A program made the position numbers and the translations under genes. A stretch of DNA of 64,000 nucleotides from Arctopsyche grandis (lineage: Eukaryota > Arthropoda > Insecta > Trichoptera > Hydropsychidae): positions 23,987,205-24,051,204 of the forward strand of contig NC_135361.1 in NCBI RefSeq assembly GCF_051622035.1. The letters are read 5' to 3'. Below the pieces are notes generated by a model that was not told where the DNA came from, made no database searches, and worked only from the letters and a program-made list of their open reading frames with translations. Positions 1 to 10,423 of the stretch are shown piece after piece (the first letter of the stretch is position 1; each line of letters begins with the position of its first letter).

Positions 1-762
1 AGGGGATTTTGAAATTGAATACCTTACTTTAAAAGCTATTGATAATTATCTGTAGGACTTTTTGTATTTAACTATTTTTATCAGCATTTGCGTTATGTTA
101 CTAATGTGTAGCACATTGGGTTTGAACCGATCCATTTAAAATAAAACTCTTCGAAATAAACAAAAATCAATAAAAAATTACATGACTTTAGTTTAGTCCA
201 TTATCTTTGAAATATAAGACTGAAATATAAAATAATAAATACTGTTCAAGACAATTGATACGTAATTATTCTTTAATTTCTATTGTAGATAAAGTTTTTG
301 TAGACTTTTTTAAAATTAAAAAAAAAATTATACTTGCGAAAATAATATGCAGATTTTAAAAATAACGTTGAATTCAAACACAATTTTTGTTACACCAAAA
401 TTAACGAATTTGATTTCATTTTTAATATATGTATTTATATGAAGAATCGATAGATTAAAAATTGATTCCAAGAAAAAGTTTGACCTCAAAATGTTGACTG
501 ATATATTAATATTAATTTCGTTGCAATGGGATTAGAGTATAGCGTATAGTTTGAATTAAAAAAATTCCCTTTCAAGTTCACATCGATTCTCATGAATCGG
601 TTAAAAAAATCAGCAACATCCCACCGAACCGGTTGTTACAACTTTGGAATACAAACAATTGACGCAACTTGGTCTTATTCGTGTAGGAATCTTGTGTTTT
701 TACACACTCAATGCCTTTCATGATCGTAAATCATATAAATAATACCTTAATTTTCATTTCAG
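1..762. other. Upstream or intronic AT-rich DNA before JHBP-like gene 1
   Basis: No coding exon can be supported here. The JHBP-like gene that continues at 763 needs a short signal-peptide exon ending in phase 1, as its three paralogues have. I found no ATG followed by a hydrophobic stretch and a phase-1 GT donor in this stretch, so that exon probably lies before the window. Confidence 0.5.
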
Positions 763-1895
763 CTAATTATTTTACACCATGTCAAGCTTCAGACCCTAAA
801 TTAGAAGAATGTTTGAAGACAACGGCTCAAAAAGTTTTACCTATTTTCGTCAACGGTATACCAGATTTAAACCTGGAACCATTCGAAGAATATAAAATTG
901 AAGACGTTCATGAAATTCAACCCTCTTTACAAATACATTTCACAAACATAACTTTATTTGGATCGGGAAACTCCAAAATAACCGGATTAAAGTGAGTCAT
1001 CGATGGAAAAATTGTAATCTATTAACATTTTAACAGTTTAAAACGTTACATTCATCTTTTACAGACTCGATCCAATCAAGAAGAAAATCACTTTGAATTT
1101 TTCTAACTTGGGTATTATGAAATCGAATTACAAAGCTGATGGACGCTTATTAGTTTTGCCGGTTAAGGGAGATGGAAAAGCTATTATAAAAATGGGTGAG
1201 TTGTTTTATCATAAAAAAACATAGATAAAGAAATAACGTATGAGATCATCACAACATGCACAATACATATATGTACATTTCGTTGCTTGGTCTATTATTT
1301 TAAAAAGGAAATGGATCTGCAATTTAAATTATTCATTGAAATAAATATACATATGTACATGTGAGCGTAATTACTGAGAATTGTTCCTTCAAGCTATTAT
1401 CACTCATAATTTTTTATATCACTCTATTCTATTGAATTTAATAATATGTCTACGAATCAAAAATTGATTTAAATACTTTCTTTAATACATTGTGTTACTA
1501 ATTATATTATTTGTATTTAGACATTGACTACGACTTTAAGATATACTATGATTTAGTCAAAGGTAATGACGGGAAAGATCACATGAAAATCGTCCAACAT
1601 AAAGCCAACTTTTCACCGAACAGCATGGACTTTCAAATGACGAATCTATTCAACGGAAATAAACAATTAGGTATTATTTGTATCAAATAATACTATAGGA
1701 ATGCATTAAAATCTAATCATATCAATTATTTACTAAATTTCAGCCGACGTTGTTGTCAAATTCGTCAATGATAGTTGGCGTTCAATTTTCCCGGAAATTG
1801 GAACGCCAGTTATGATCAAAGTCACCGAGAGAATGATAAAACAGATCGGAAAATTCCTCAACGCTTTTCCGGCTAGCGAAATATTACTTCCTTAA
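763..1895 (+). CDS. Takeout/JHBP-like protein 1, 5' partial
   Basis: Predicted secreted carrier of a small hydrophobic ligand (takeout/juvenile-hormone-binding family). Visible exons are 763-991, 1065-1195, 1521-1670 and 1744-1895; all introns are GT-AG and the stop is TAA at 1893-1895. They encode about 220 residues. The first visible exon carries the two family cysteines in PCQASDPKLEECL. The third carries the LVKGNDGKDHMKI strand motif seen in the paralogues. The last ends with the amphipathic helix MIKQIGKFLNAFPASEILLP. The signal-peptide exon is missing: the first visible codon needs one base from an upstream exon. Intron phases match the next three genes exactly, which supports the model and tandem duplication. 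The ligand is unknown; juvenile hormone should not be assumed. Confidence 0.85.
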
Positions 1896-2456
1896 ATTAC
1901 ATAGACTAAAATACAATGTGTAATATGAGATATAAATGTATTAAATAGAATTTCTCACCATCTCAATTGTTTACATTGATACTTATGTATGTATGAACAT
2001 ACATACTTCAACCTTCAATTGTACCTACATACATATGTACATGACCATATAAACCGGATATTATCCGACTCTTTAAAATGCTATATATTGAGGTGAGCCT
2101 TTCATTTCAATTTAGTTGGTAAACATTCACACTCGAAATATATTTTAAAGCTTACACATATTAGCTAGTCGATCATTGACCGTTTAATTGACGCCGACTG
2201 TACTGAATCAGCGAGTATATTTTGCGTTTATTAAAATTGCACGCAAACTTGTTACCGGTCAGAAGAGGTCAACTATAAAGTTAGCTAATATTTTAACAAA
2301 GTGTAATTCAAAAATTGAAAAACGAGTTTTTTTTGTAACAATCCCCCACTCTTTTTCAACCAATAATCATCCGGTTAAATATAGAAACTTTACGATTATT
2401 CTTTAGTAGGTATTAACGCATGTGTTGCACAACACCAATACTTAATTAACAAATAA
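1896..2456. other. Intergenic spacer, JHBP-like 1 to 2
   Basis: Contains the 3' end of gene 1 and the promoter and 5' leader of gene 2. A TATATATT stretch near 2082 followed by a TTAGTT-like initiator could be the gene 2 promoter, but this is weak. The open frame at 2188-2406 has no recognisable product. Confidence 0.4.
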
Positions 2457-3496
2457 ATGAAACCAAAAATGTTGAACAAAAAACTGTTCATCGTTTTGTT
2501 TGTGTCATTGGTGACGGCAGAAAATAAAGGTGAGTATAAAATGTATGTATATGTTTCATTATTCTTTGGCTATTTTGTATTAATTCGTCGATTTTTTCAG
2601 TATTTGAACCATGCCGGGCTTCCGATCCCAATCTAAACAGATGTCTTAAAGATACGGCTCAAAAGTTAATACCGTTGCTCAGTGCTGGGATTCCTGAAAT
2701 TGGTGTTGATCCGATCGTGCCATATCATCTCAATGATATTGTCAATTCTGTATCAGCATCGCTCCGTTTTGAATTTACAGACGTTTTGATATATGGACGA
2801 AATACTACGAAAATTAATGATATAAAGTAGAGCATTTTAAGACGTCAAAATATACATTATTAATTTCTGTATTTATCAATACACATTATATGTTTGTTAA
2901 ATTTTAGAATTGATTTGAAAAAGAAGACAATTGATCTTGACTTTACTAGTGATGATAGAATGGTTTCCAAATATTTAGTAAATGGTACTCTTTTGATAAT
3001 TCAAGTAGCCGGCAACGGACCGTGTTTTATTGATATTGGTAAGAATTTTTAGAACTGATTTAATATGTTTAATTTTTTTTTTTAACTTATTTTTCGTTGA
3101 CAGTGAAGGCCAATTATAAAATGAACATCAAATATGACATTGTGAAAGGAAAAGATGGGAAAGATCATTGGAAAATAATTTCACACGATTCAACCGCGAA
3201 TCCCGGGAGGATGATATTCAAATTTGATAATCTATTCAATGGAAATAAAATATTATGTATGAAGTTTTATTTTAAAAATCAATAAGTCGTGTCAATTAAT
3301 AATGCGTGAATAAATTTAACAATGTATTTTTTATTTTATTTTAGCTGATGCCGTTCACAAATTTGTTAATGATTATTGGAAAGATATATATGACGAATTT
3401 GGAGGTCAAATTATCAAAAAGCTTGTCAACAAAACAGCAAAGCAAATTGGAAAATTATTTGCTGCAATCCCAGCTGAAGATATGATGTTACCGTAA
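2457..3496 (+). CDS. Takeout/JHBP-like protein 2, complete
   Basis: Complete five-exon gene: 2457-2529, 2601-2826, 2908-3038, 3104-3256 and 3345-3496 (735 nt, 244 aa). Exon 1 encodes a 24-residue leader with a hydrophobic core (LFIVLFVSLVTA), consistent with a secreted product. Exon 2 starts with VFEPCRASDPNLNRCL, holding the two N-terminal cysteines expected to form the family disulphide. Exon 4 has the KGKDGKDHWKI motif. Exon 5 ends in the C-terminal helix and PAEDMMLP. Length matches the family (about 240-250 aa). An AATAAA lies at 3533-3538. The start is the only ATG that gives the leader found in the paralogues. Ligand specificity cannot be read from sequence. Confidence 0.9.
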
Positions 3497-3644
3497 ATTA
3501 CAATTACAAATAAATTTTAAATTATATTATATAATAAAGCATTTCTAAGTCTATTAAAACCAATTTTTATTACTGAGTTATTAATTTCCAAACATTACCA
3601 CCAAAAAACTATACAGGTCAACGAATTTAATTTTTATACTCAAG

Positions 3645-4910
3645 GTTTTTTACTTTATCTATGTACGTAGTAACAATAGAAGAAGTTTTGTGATCATGCG
3701 AAAATTCGAACTCGAGATTTTGACTGATTCGAACTCAGAATCGATTACTGATCACTTTTTCATGATCTAGAAAAAATGTGTGTGTGTCTGTGTGTCTGTG
3801 AGTGTGTGTCTGTGTGTGTGCCTGTGTGTGTTTCTGTGTGTGATTCTGTGTATTTTAGGGATTTTTTGAACACCGTTAGTTCTATCAAACTGAAACTTAG
3901 TATCGGTTACTGAAATTATTATCGACATTACGTAAATTTTTTTCAAGCTTTTAAGTTCACTTGAAATGGTACCTCCCCTTATAGGTGTCCTCTTTTTTTT
4001 AAGTTTTTGAATTAAATTATCTCCCAAGCCGCTAACTGAATCGGACTAAAATTTTTTTGCATATACTAGAAAAAATAATTTTTATAACTTTATAGGTTTT
4101 TAAATATTTTTATCTGAACCGGAAGTAGTACTTTTACTCTAGAGAATCAAGGTTTTTTATGTTTTTCTCAGAAACATTTTGGTTTATTGAACTGAAATTT
4201 CATATCTAAAAATTTAAGCATAATAACAAGTTGTGTATAAAATTTGGTAATCATCCATCAACCGGAAGTGGCAGTTTACTCTTGTTCGATTTTTCTTCCA
4301 CTATTTTTTTCGACCCCTTAAACATGTGTGATCTGCACGAAAAAAAAAATTTAAGTATAATTATTGTACCAATGTTATCAAAATAAAAAAAACACTAAAT
4401 TTAATAAACCGGAAGTGGGATTTTTACCTCTTATTCTGATTCTGTCCACCCCCCTGAACGTATTAAGCTGAAAATTTATATTTGTATTCTTTATGTACTA
4501 ACTTAGAACTGATAAAATTTTGGTCAGAATCCATAAACCGGAAGTTTTTTTAAAACAATATTTCATTATTTTATTTTAAAACAATATTTCATTATTTTAT
4601 TTTGACCTTTTAAATTATTTTAAGCTTCTTGATATTTATTGTGTATAATACTTATAATGATTTTAAGTACTAAAAAAAAAATGAACAAAATCCGACAACC
4701 GGAAGTAAAACTTTTGTCTTGTGCAAGTTTCCATACATTTGCGCTCAATTTGTATCGAAAATGCTGTCTTAGCTATTAATATTTCATAATGCTGCCGGTG
4801 TGTGTGAATGTGTCTGTACGGTTGAATATAGAATTTTGTTTTGTGACTTTCTTATATTCCTCAAATACATACATAGATAAAGTCATGGGTTGGTCACACC
4901 CGAATTTTTT
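3645..4910 (+). mobile_element. Repetitive element with inverted ACTTTATCTATGTA ends and internal ACCGGAAGT units
   Basis: Inverted copies of ACTTTATCTATGTA lie at 3652-3665 and 4870-4883. A second copy in opposite orientation, interrupted by a LINE, lies at about 54565-56640. Homology runs slightly past the inverted motif (GGTTGGTCACA), so the true ends are approximate. Between about 4117 and 4706 the element holds five copies of ACCGGAAGT, spaced roughly 130-160 bp, each starting a diverged repeat unit. A GT-rich microsatellite is at about 3776-3850. No transposase frame is visible, so it is non-autonomous. Confidence 0.65.
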
Positions 4911-5893
4911 TTCTTTTGTTTGTTTTTGTTGTTTTTTTTCATTCAAAAATATTTTTTCCATACATGTACATATATTCAATTATCCAATTATTGTTCATTA
5001 TAAATTACTAAACATAAAAAGTTATAAATTATGTAATCATAAATCAGGATCTAAGAAAAATCCCAGGAGCATTATTAAAATGTACACAGAACGAGATAAA
5101 TGATAAATAATAATTAGGATTTTCCGAATCAAAATAGTGCTATTATTCTCGATTCATATTACGTATATACGTATTAATATGTATATTAACGCATCAATTT
5201 AAAACTGGTTTCTGAAATTATCTAGCCGAAAATAGCTATAATTTACATTCAAACACAAATAAAAGTTTAAAATTTTTCTAACATTCAAAAACTGTAGATT
5301 TCAAAGTGATTCAATGTCAATTTCATACTAAAAGCATATAAGCTTGTTTCGAAATAAAAAAAAAACCTACATAAACATTTGAAAACTGTATATTTTTTTA
5401 TCAAAAGTACCTACACGATTAAATGTAGCTAATGTACTACATATGTATATGTACGTAATTTCTCTAGCATGAGAACAACCTCGACCAATACAGATCAAGC
5501 GATGTTCCGCAGAAAGAAATCATGTGAAACGGTCAAGGTTATGTTTACAAAATGTATGCTTTACAATTTGTACGTATGTAAAATTGGTGTTCACCATTTA
5601 TAAGTGGTATATAGTTTTTGTGACCACTTAGCTGTGTGTTCAATTTGAGGAAATTATTATCAATTAGACAGGCCCTTTGATTTATACGGTACAAAAACAT
5701 AACAAAATATAAGCGATGTCTACATATAAGCGATGTCTACATAAGCGATGTCTACATATGTGGAACATAGAGATTCATTAGTAGAGCACAATAGACTAGT
5801 GGTTATTTATTTATTTATTTATTTTACATAAATATATACCAGGAAGGCCTGTATATATATTTGAAGAATATGTGCATGCATACACATGTAAGG
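4911..5893. other. AT-rich intergenic DNA with a short tandem repeat and a SINE tail scrap
   Basis: No gene recognised. ATATAAGCGATGTCTAC is repeated at 5707-5723 and 5724-5740, with a 15-bp third copy at 5741-5755. At about 5805-5852 a TTTA repeat followed by ACCAGGAAGGCCT matches the reversed 3' end of the SINE family found elsewhere in the window. Confidence 0.5.
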
Positions 5894-6292
5894 GGTCTAA
5901 ATCACGGCATCGAAAGTCGAAAGATCGAAAAAGCAAATATCGAAAAGCAAAGATCGAAAATCGAAAGATCTTATGTCGAAGATCGAAAAGAATGTATTCA
6001 TGGTAAACGGTACTATGTATATATAATATATATATATCAGTGGCATGCGGTGAAATTATCTCTCTTTTTGTCATGCAGCCTTGCTTAATGTGCGCGGGCA
6101 GGATACGGGAGGAAAAGCCGGTTCCTCTTGTATCCTGCTCGCGCAAATTAAGTGAGACTGAACGACGGAGGGAGAGAGAGTTTTACCGCACGCCACTGAT
6201 ATATACATATTATACATATATACTACCCGCTTTTCATATGTATTCATGGTAAACGAACATTCTCGATTTTTTGACTTTTCGATGCGGTGACC
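5894..6292. mobile_element. Palindromic element with GGTCT.../...GGTGACC ends
   Basis: The left end (GGTCTAAATCACGGCATCGA) and right end (TCGATGCGGTGACC) are imperfect inverted repeats. Inside are GATCGAAAA repeats and a TTCATGGTAAACG motif on both sides. The family member at 51957-52352 has the same GATCGAAAATCGAAAGATC stretch. This copy is split by the smaller element at 6038-6198. No protein frame is visible. Confidence 0.6.
6038..6198. mobile_element. 161-bp hAT-like MITE, CAGTGGC ends
   Basis: Ends are CAGTGGCATGCGGTGAAA and its near inverse TTTTACCGCACGCCACTG. Flanking 8-mers ATATATAT and ATATATAC match at 7 of 8 positions, as expected for hAT duplications. The centre is a hairpin whose right arm holds TTGTATCCTGCTCGCGCA. 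A relative lies at 56904-57072. Confidence 0.65.
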
Positions 6293-7689
6293 GATATGTA
6301 CGTAGTATCAAAAACAGAATCCCCTTTATAAGAAACATATAGGGGAATATATAATTGAACTTTATTTTAGATAGTATTCATTAAGGACATGGAATATGAA
6401 TTCACTTGATACACCTAAACTATAATTCCAAATTTTTTTACCGCATGCTGAAAAAACGCACTCAGATTCCACACAATTTTCGAGGTTTACTTCACGCTTA
6501 CCAACATTCTGTCAAGTCACGTAGACCCCTCTGAAGTATTATCTAATGATTTTGACATGCCAACAACCATGTTTATTATTGATGATTTATTCAAGCGCTC
6601 AAAATTTAGCAATGGGTCTTTATTCATATGTGTTTGCCCTTATGCAAAAATTGGAATAAAGAAGAAACACGAGTCCGATGTTCGTTTATTCGACGAACAA
6701 GTGAATCCTTCAGTTGAATTTGCTAAATCACTTTTTCCTAAATCGAAACGGTCACAACAAACAAATAGGCTATGACTGTCATTGTTCATCCCACCATTGT
6801 TCATTATATAATGTTGTTTTCTAGTCTAAAACGGGTTAACTCAAGTGGGTCACTTGAAATTGACAAATGAGTCACTTAATGACCTGCGGGTCATCGGTTG
6901 CCGATACCTGATCTAAACTAGAGTTCAATTAATTATCACCCAAAAATAAATACAAGTTTGGGCGCTAAAGTAAATAAACTTTCACATTTTAGATTTTCAG
7001 TTAGACTTAAATATTGTTTGAAATAAAATTATTGACTCGGAGATAGTATATTCATATAAATCGTGTGGTAACAACATTTTTAGCTTTTCAATGAAGAATA
7101 TGTCATACTTATGGTTTACCAAATTTAGTATATACTTTTTTTTTGTAAAGCTGTATGAATGCGAAACTTATGCATTGAATACCAAAATTTTACACATGAA
7201 AATGTGTAATATTACCCAGAACAGAGATAAATGGAAGCGTGTTGGAAAGGCCTTCATCAAGCTTCAAATTATAATGAGACGATCGAAATGAAATGCATAA
7301 TCAGTTTATTATAAAAGCTTTAATTATTCAAATGGGAATCGAAGCATTGACGTATTGCATTATTAAATACATGTTCAACGAATTTTGAATTCGATCATAA
7401 TTTGTCATTTCAATAAGTTAATTGCATGAACATTAATTAAGATCGGAAGTTTATACCGTCAATCGGATCTGAATCGGTCAAACGGATGTTCATAATTCAA
7501 GGTGAAGCTTTGATAGCAAGGTAATCATCATCAATAGAAAAAAAACTAAGTTACCAGGAAATTATGCTCATTTATTATACCAACCGGTCTTTACGAGCTG
7601 ATAATTCAATATGTTTACACCTACATATGTATATCTGTCTCTTTTCCGCATGTGCACAATTTGATTTCATCAGTTTGGGCATCGTTTAG
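6293..7689. other. Intergenic DNA before JHBP-like gene 3
   Basis: No gene assigned. An open frame at 6557-6775 has ordinary amino-acid composition (starting MPTTMFIIDDLFKRSKF), unlike the surrounding low-complexity frames. It could be a transposase remnant, but I recognise no domain. The rest is AT-rich with no feature I can support. Confidence 0.35.
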
Positions 7690-7696
7690 TATAAAT
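7690..7696 (+). promoter_or_regulatory. TATA-like box upstream of JHBP-like gene 3
   Basis: TATAAAT lies 85 bp before the ATG at 7781. A start about 30 bp downstream of it would give a leader of roughly 60 nt. This is placement and motif only. Confidence 0.35.
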
Positions 7697-7780
7697 GGTG
7701 GACACATTCGCGAATCCTTTTAGTTTGTGTGTTTCTTCAACCGTATCATTTTCAAGAAAATTCCCTTGGAAGCCTTCAAT

Positions 7781-8478
7781 ATGAATATCAATAATTTCAT
7801 GTTGAATTCGGCGTTGTCGATGCTAGTCATTTTTGTGACTGCTGAATGTAAACGTAAGTCTATTTTTGTATTAAAGTACATATGTATGAGAAAAAATATA
7901 TACTTACAATCAAGAACGTCAAAGCACTCGGCATTACCATTAAAATATACTTAAATATATATGAAAAAAGTAAATGACTCTACCAGCATACTACATACTT
8001 ATATCGTTAAATGAATCATCAAATGCGGGTAAATATTGTCTGTCGGCAAATATCCATCTTAGACATCAATTTTGCGTAAAAATACTAGTGCCCATTTTTT
8101 TTTCGCACTTCAAATTGCGACTGTTTATACAATTTTATTTATAAATGTAAATATTTCCAAACGAATTCAAATTATTCGTGTATTTTTTGTGATACTTTTT
8201 GTTTTTTAAATATAATATTGACTAAAAACGCATTATATCAAAAATACACTTCTGAAAACATGTTATAGAAATCACAATTTAATTAAATTATTGTATATTT
8301 AATTTTCATATAAAATTAATTAATAATTCGTTCATATTTTGCATCAAATAAATGTGATTCGCCAAAGGTTAACCATAGATAATTTTCTCATATACATACA
8401 TATGTATATAATAGTTTATATACGACCGAAATTAATGCCAAGGGGTTATAATATCTTTTACTTTCTAACGATAACAAC

Positions 8479-8562
<84 letters not shown>

Positions 8563-9937
8563 ATTTATAATATTTTTCCTGGTAAAATAAAGCTTAATGA
8601 TATATAAAATACCTGTCTCTATTTTGTGTTTTCAGAATCATTCTTTCAACCATGTCGAGCTTCAGATCCGGATCTGAACAAATGCGTAACAAATACCGCT
8701 CAAAAGATGTTACCGCTCTTCTTAAAGGGTGTTCCAGATATAAAACTCGATTCTTTCAACCCTTATACAGTTGAAGATATCCATAGCAAAGATTTAGGAA
8801 TAATAGAATTTCATTTCACGAATAATGTCATACATAGAGCGTCTACAAACAAAATTAAATATATAAAGTGAGACAATCGATATTGAATTCATATATTGTA
8901 ATAATTCTACATAATCTATTATAATAATCGATGGCTTATTTTAGTTTGGATCCACAAAAGCATACTATTGAGATATCCGTATCAAGCACTGGTGATATGA
9001 TTTCAAACTATAGAGTCAACGGAACGTTGATTATTTTCCCGGTCACTGGAGAAGGAAGATCCAATTTAACCATAGGTAAAATTTACATACAAATATAGTC
9101 ATATGGTTTGTTACAACATTCAATATTAATTTAGATCAAGGTTAAGGTATTAGAAATTCAAGGTTTGTTAGTACTAGTTTGTCTGAAATTTGTCATTTTT
9201 CTTCTATTTATGTCATGCGTACAAAAGGCTTGATTCTTTTTGAAATTATGTATGTACATACATATTTTCGTTTTCTATCAATATTCAATAGCTGACATAT
9301 TATGTATCATTTGAAGCGTTCATCTGTGTCATACCAAATTTAATGATTGGTTCTAATCGCTTTTGCAGTTGACACGGAATACCTGTATAAATTGAATTAC
9401 GATATTGTGAAAGGAAAAGATGGAAAAGATCATTGGAAAATTGTGAAACAACAGGCTACATACTCTCCCAAACGTTTGATTTTCTCATTTGAGAACCTCT
9501 TCGGTGGAAATAAGCAACTCTGTGAGTATTTTTCATATTTTAGCTAAATAAATACTAAATATTAATATAATATATGAAAACCTCTGCGAGAATATAATAT
9601 GGATTTATTGAATGACGGATATAAAAATCTAGATAAATAAACAGATCGATAGCATGATCCAATTAATTTTTTTTATTAAATATAGATGTACACATAATTA
9701 CTCGTTTTTTTTTTGTTTTGTTTCCACTTCTTGTTATATGAATGAATTATTCATTATTGATTTGTTTAATCATTTTTATTTTTAGCTGATGTTGTACACC
9801 AATTCGCCAATGAAAATTGGAAGGATATTTTGAACGAATTAGGAACTCCAATCATGGCAAGAATCACCAAAAGAACAGTAAAACAAATTGGAAGGTTCTT
9901 ATCGCTAATACCAGCCGAAGATTTGTTAATCCCTTGA
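7781..9937 (+). CDS. Takeout/JHBP-like protein 3, complete
   Basis: Five exons: 7781-7853, 8636-8867, 8945-9075, 9369-9521 and 9786-9937 (741 nt, 246 aa). Exon 1 encodes a leader with a hydrophobic core (LSMLVIFVTAEC) and has the same length (73 nt) and phase as in gene 2. Exon 2 opens with SFFQPCRASDPDLNKCV, giving the paired cysteines. Exon 4 has KGKDGKDHWKIVKQQ, nearly the same as in gene 2. The C-terminus ends IPAEDLLIP. It is closest to gene 2 by eye. Intron 1 (782 bp) contains a long TA microsatellite. An AATAAA lies at 9977-9982. As with its neighbours, a secreted hydrophobic-ligand carrier is the family expectation. Confidence 0.9.
8482..8558. repeat. (TA)n microsatellite in intron 1 of JHBP-like gene 3
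   Basis: About 38 uninterrupted TA units. Low-complexity frames across it are not genes. Confidence 0.95.
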
Positions 9938-10423
9938 ATTAAATTTAAATTATAATTAGGATTAAGTTAATTTAAAAATAAATACTGAAAACTATGACTC
10001 ATTGCGTTTTGATTTACACTGTTTAATAATATTGAGATTTTTAAAAATTTCAACAGTCAAACTTTCATTCGTACATATTTGATTTGGATATTATTTGTAA
10101 CTTATTTTAAATGAAAGAATTTTTGATTATATATGTATATATGTATTTTCATGGATCAAATTAAACACAATAAAAATGATAAGTATGGATCTTAACATAT
10201 TGCATTTACGAATGGTATGCACGAAAAATTAAAGTTTACATTAGCATTTAGCGCTAAACGCCTATTGCCCTAGTCTATTCAGTTCAAAGGTAAATCGCCA
10301 TGAACTGCAATTATTACTATAAATATAAGAGAGGTGTAGAATATAAGCCATTTCATCTCGTGATTCCACGCGATCATTATAGTTGCGCTTTAGATCTAAC
10401 TGCTATTTCATTCATACCACAAA
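9938..10423. other. Intergenic spacer, JHBP-like 3 to 4
   Basis: Contains the gene 3 polyadenylation region and the gene 4 leader. A TTCAGTT initiator-like motif lies at about 10278-10284, 140 bp before the gene 4 ATG, without a clear TATA box. Nothing else seen. Confidence 0.4.

Noticed and set aside
3767-4027. Open frame on the minus strand with a His/Thr-rich end
   Set aside because: It is the translated GT microsatellite of a repeat element.
5811-6252. Overlapping frames on both strands (5811-6146, 5861-6088, 6040-6252)
   Set aside because: They fall inside nested palindromic elements; the arms read the same on both strands.
8339-8590. Tyr/Ile-repeat proteins at TA tracts (also 47047-47390, 48443-48733, 49019-49445)
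   Set aside because: Translated TA microsatellites.
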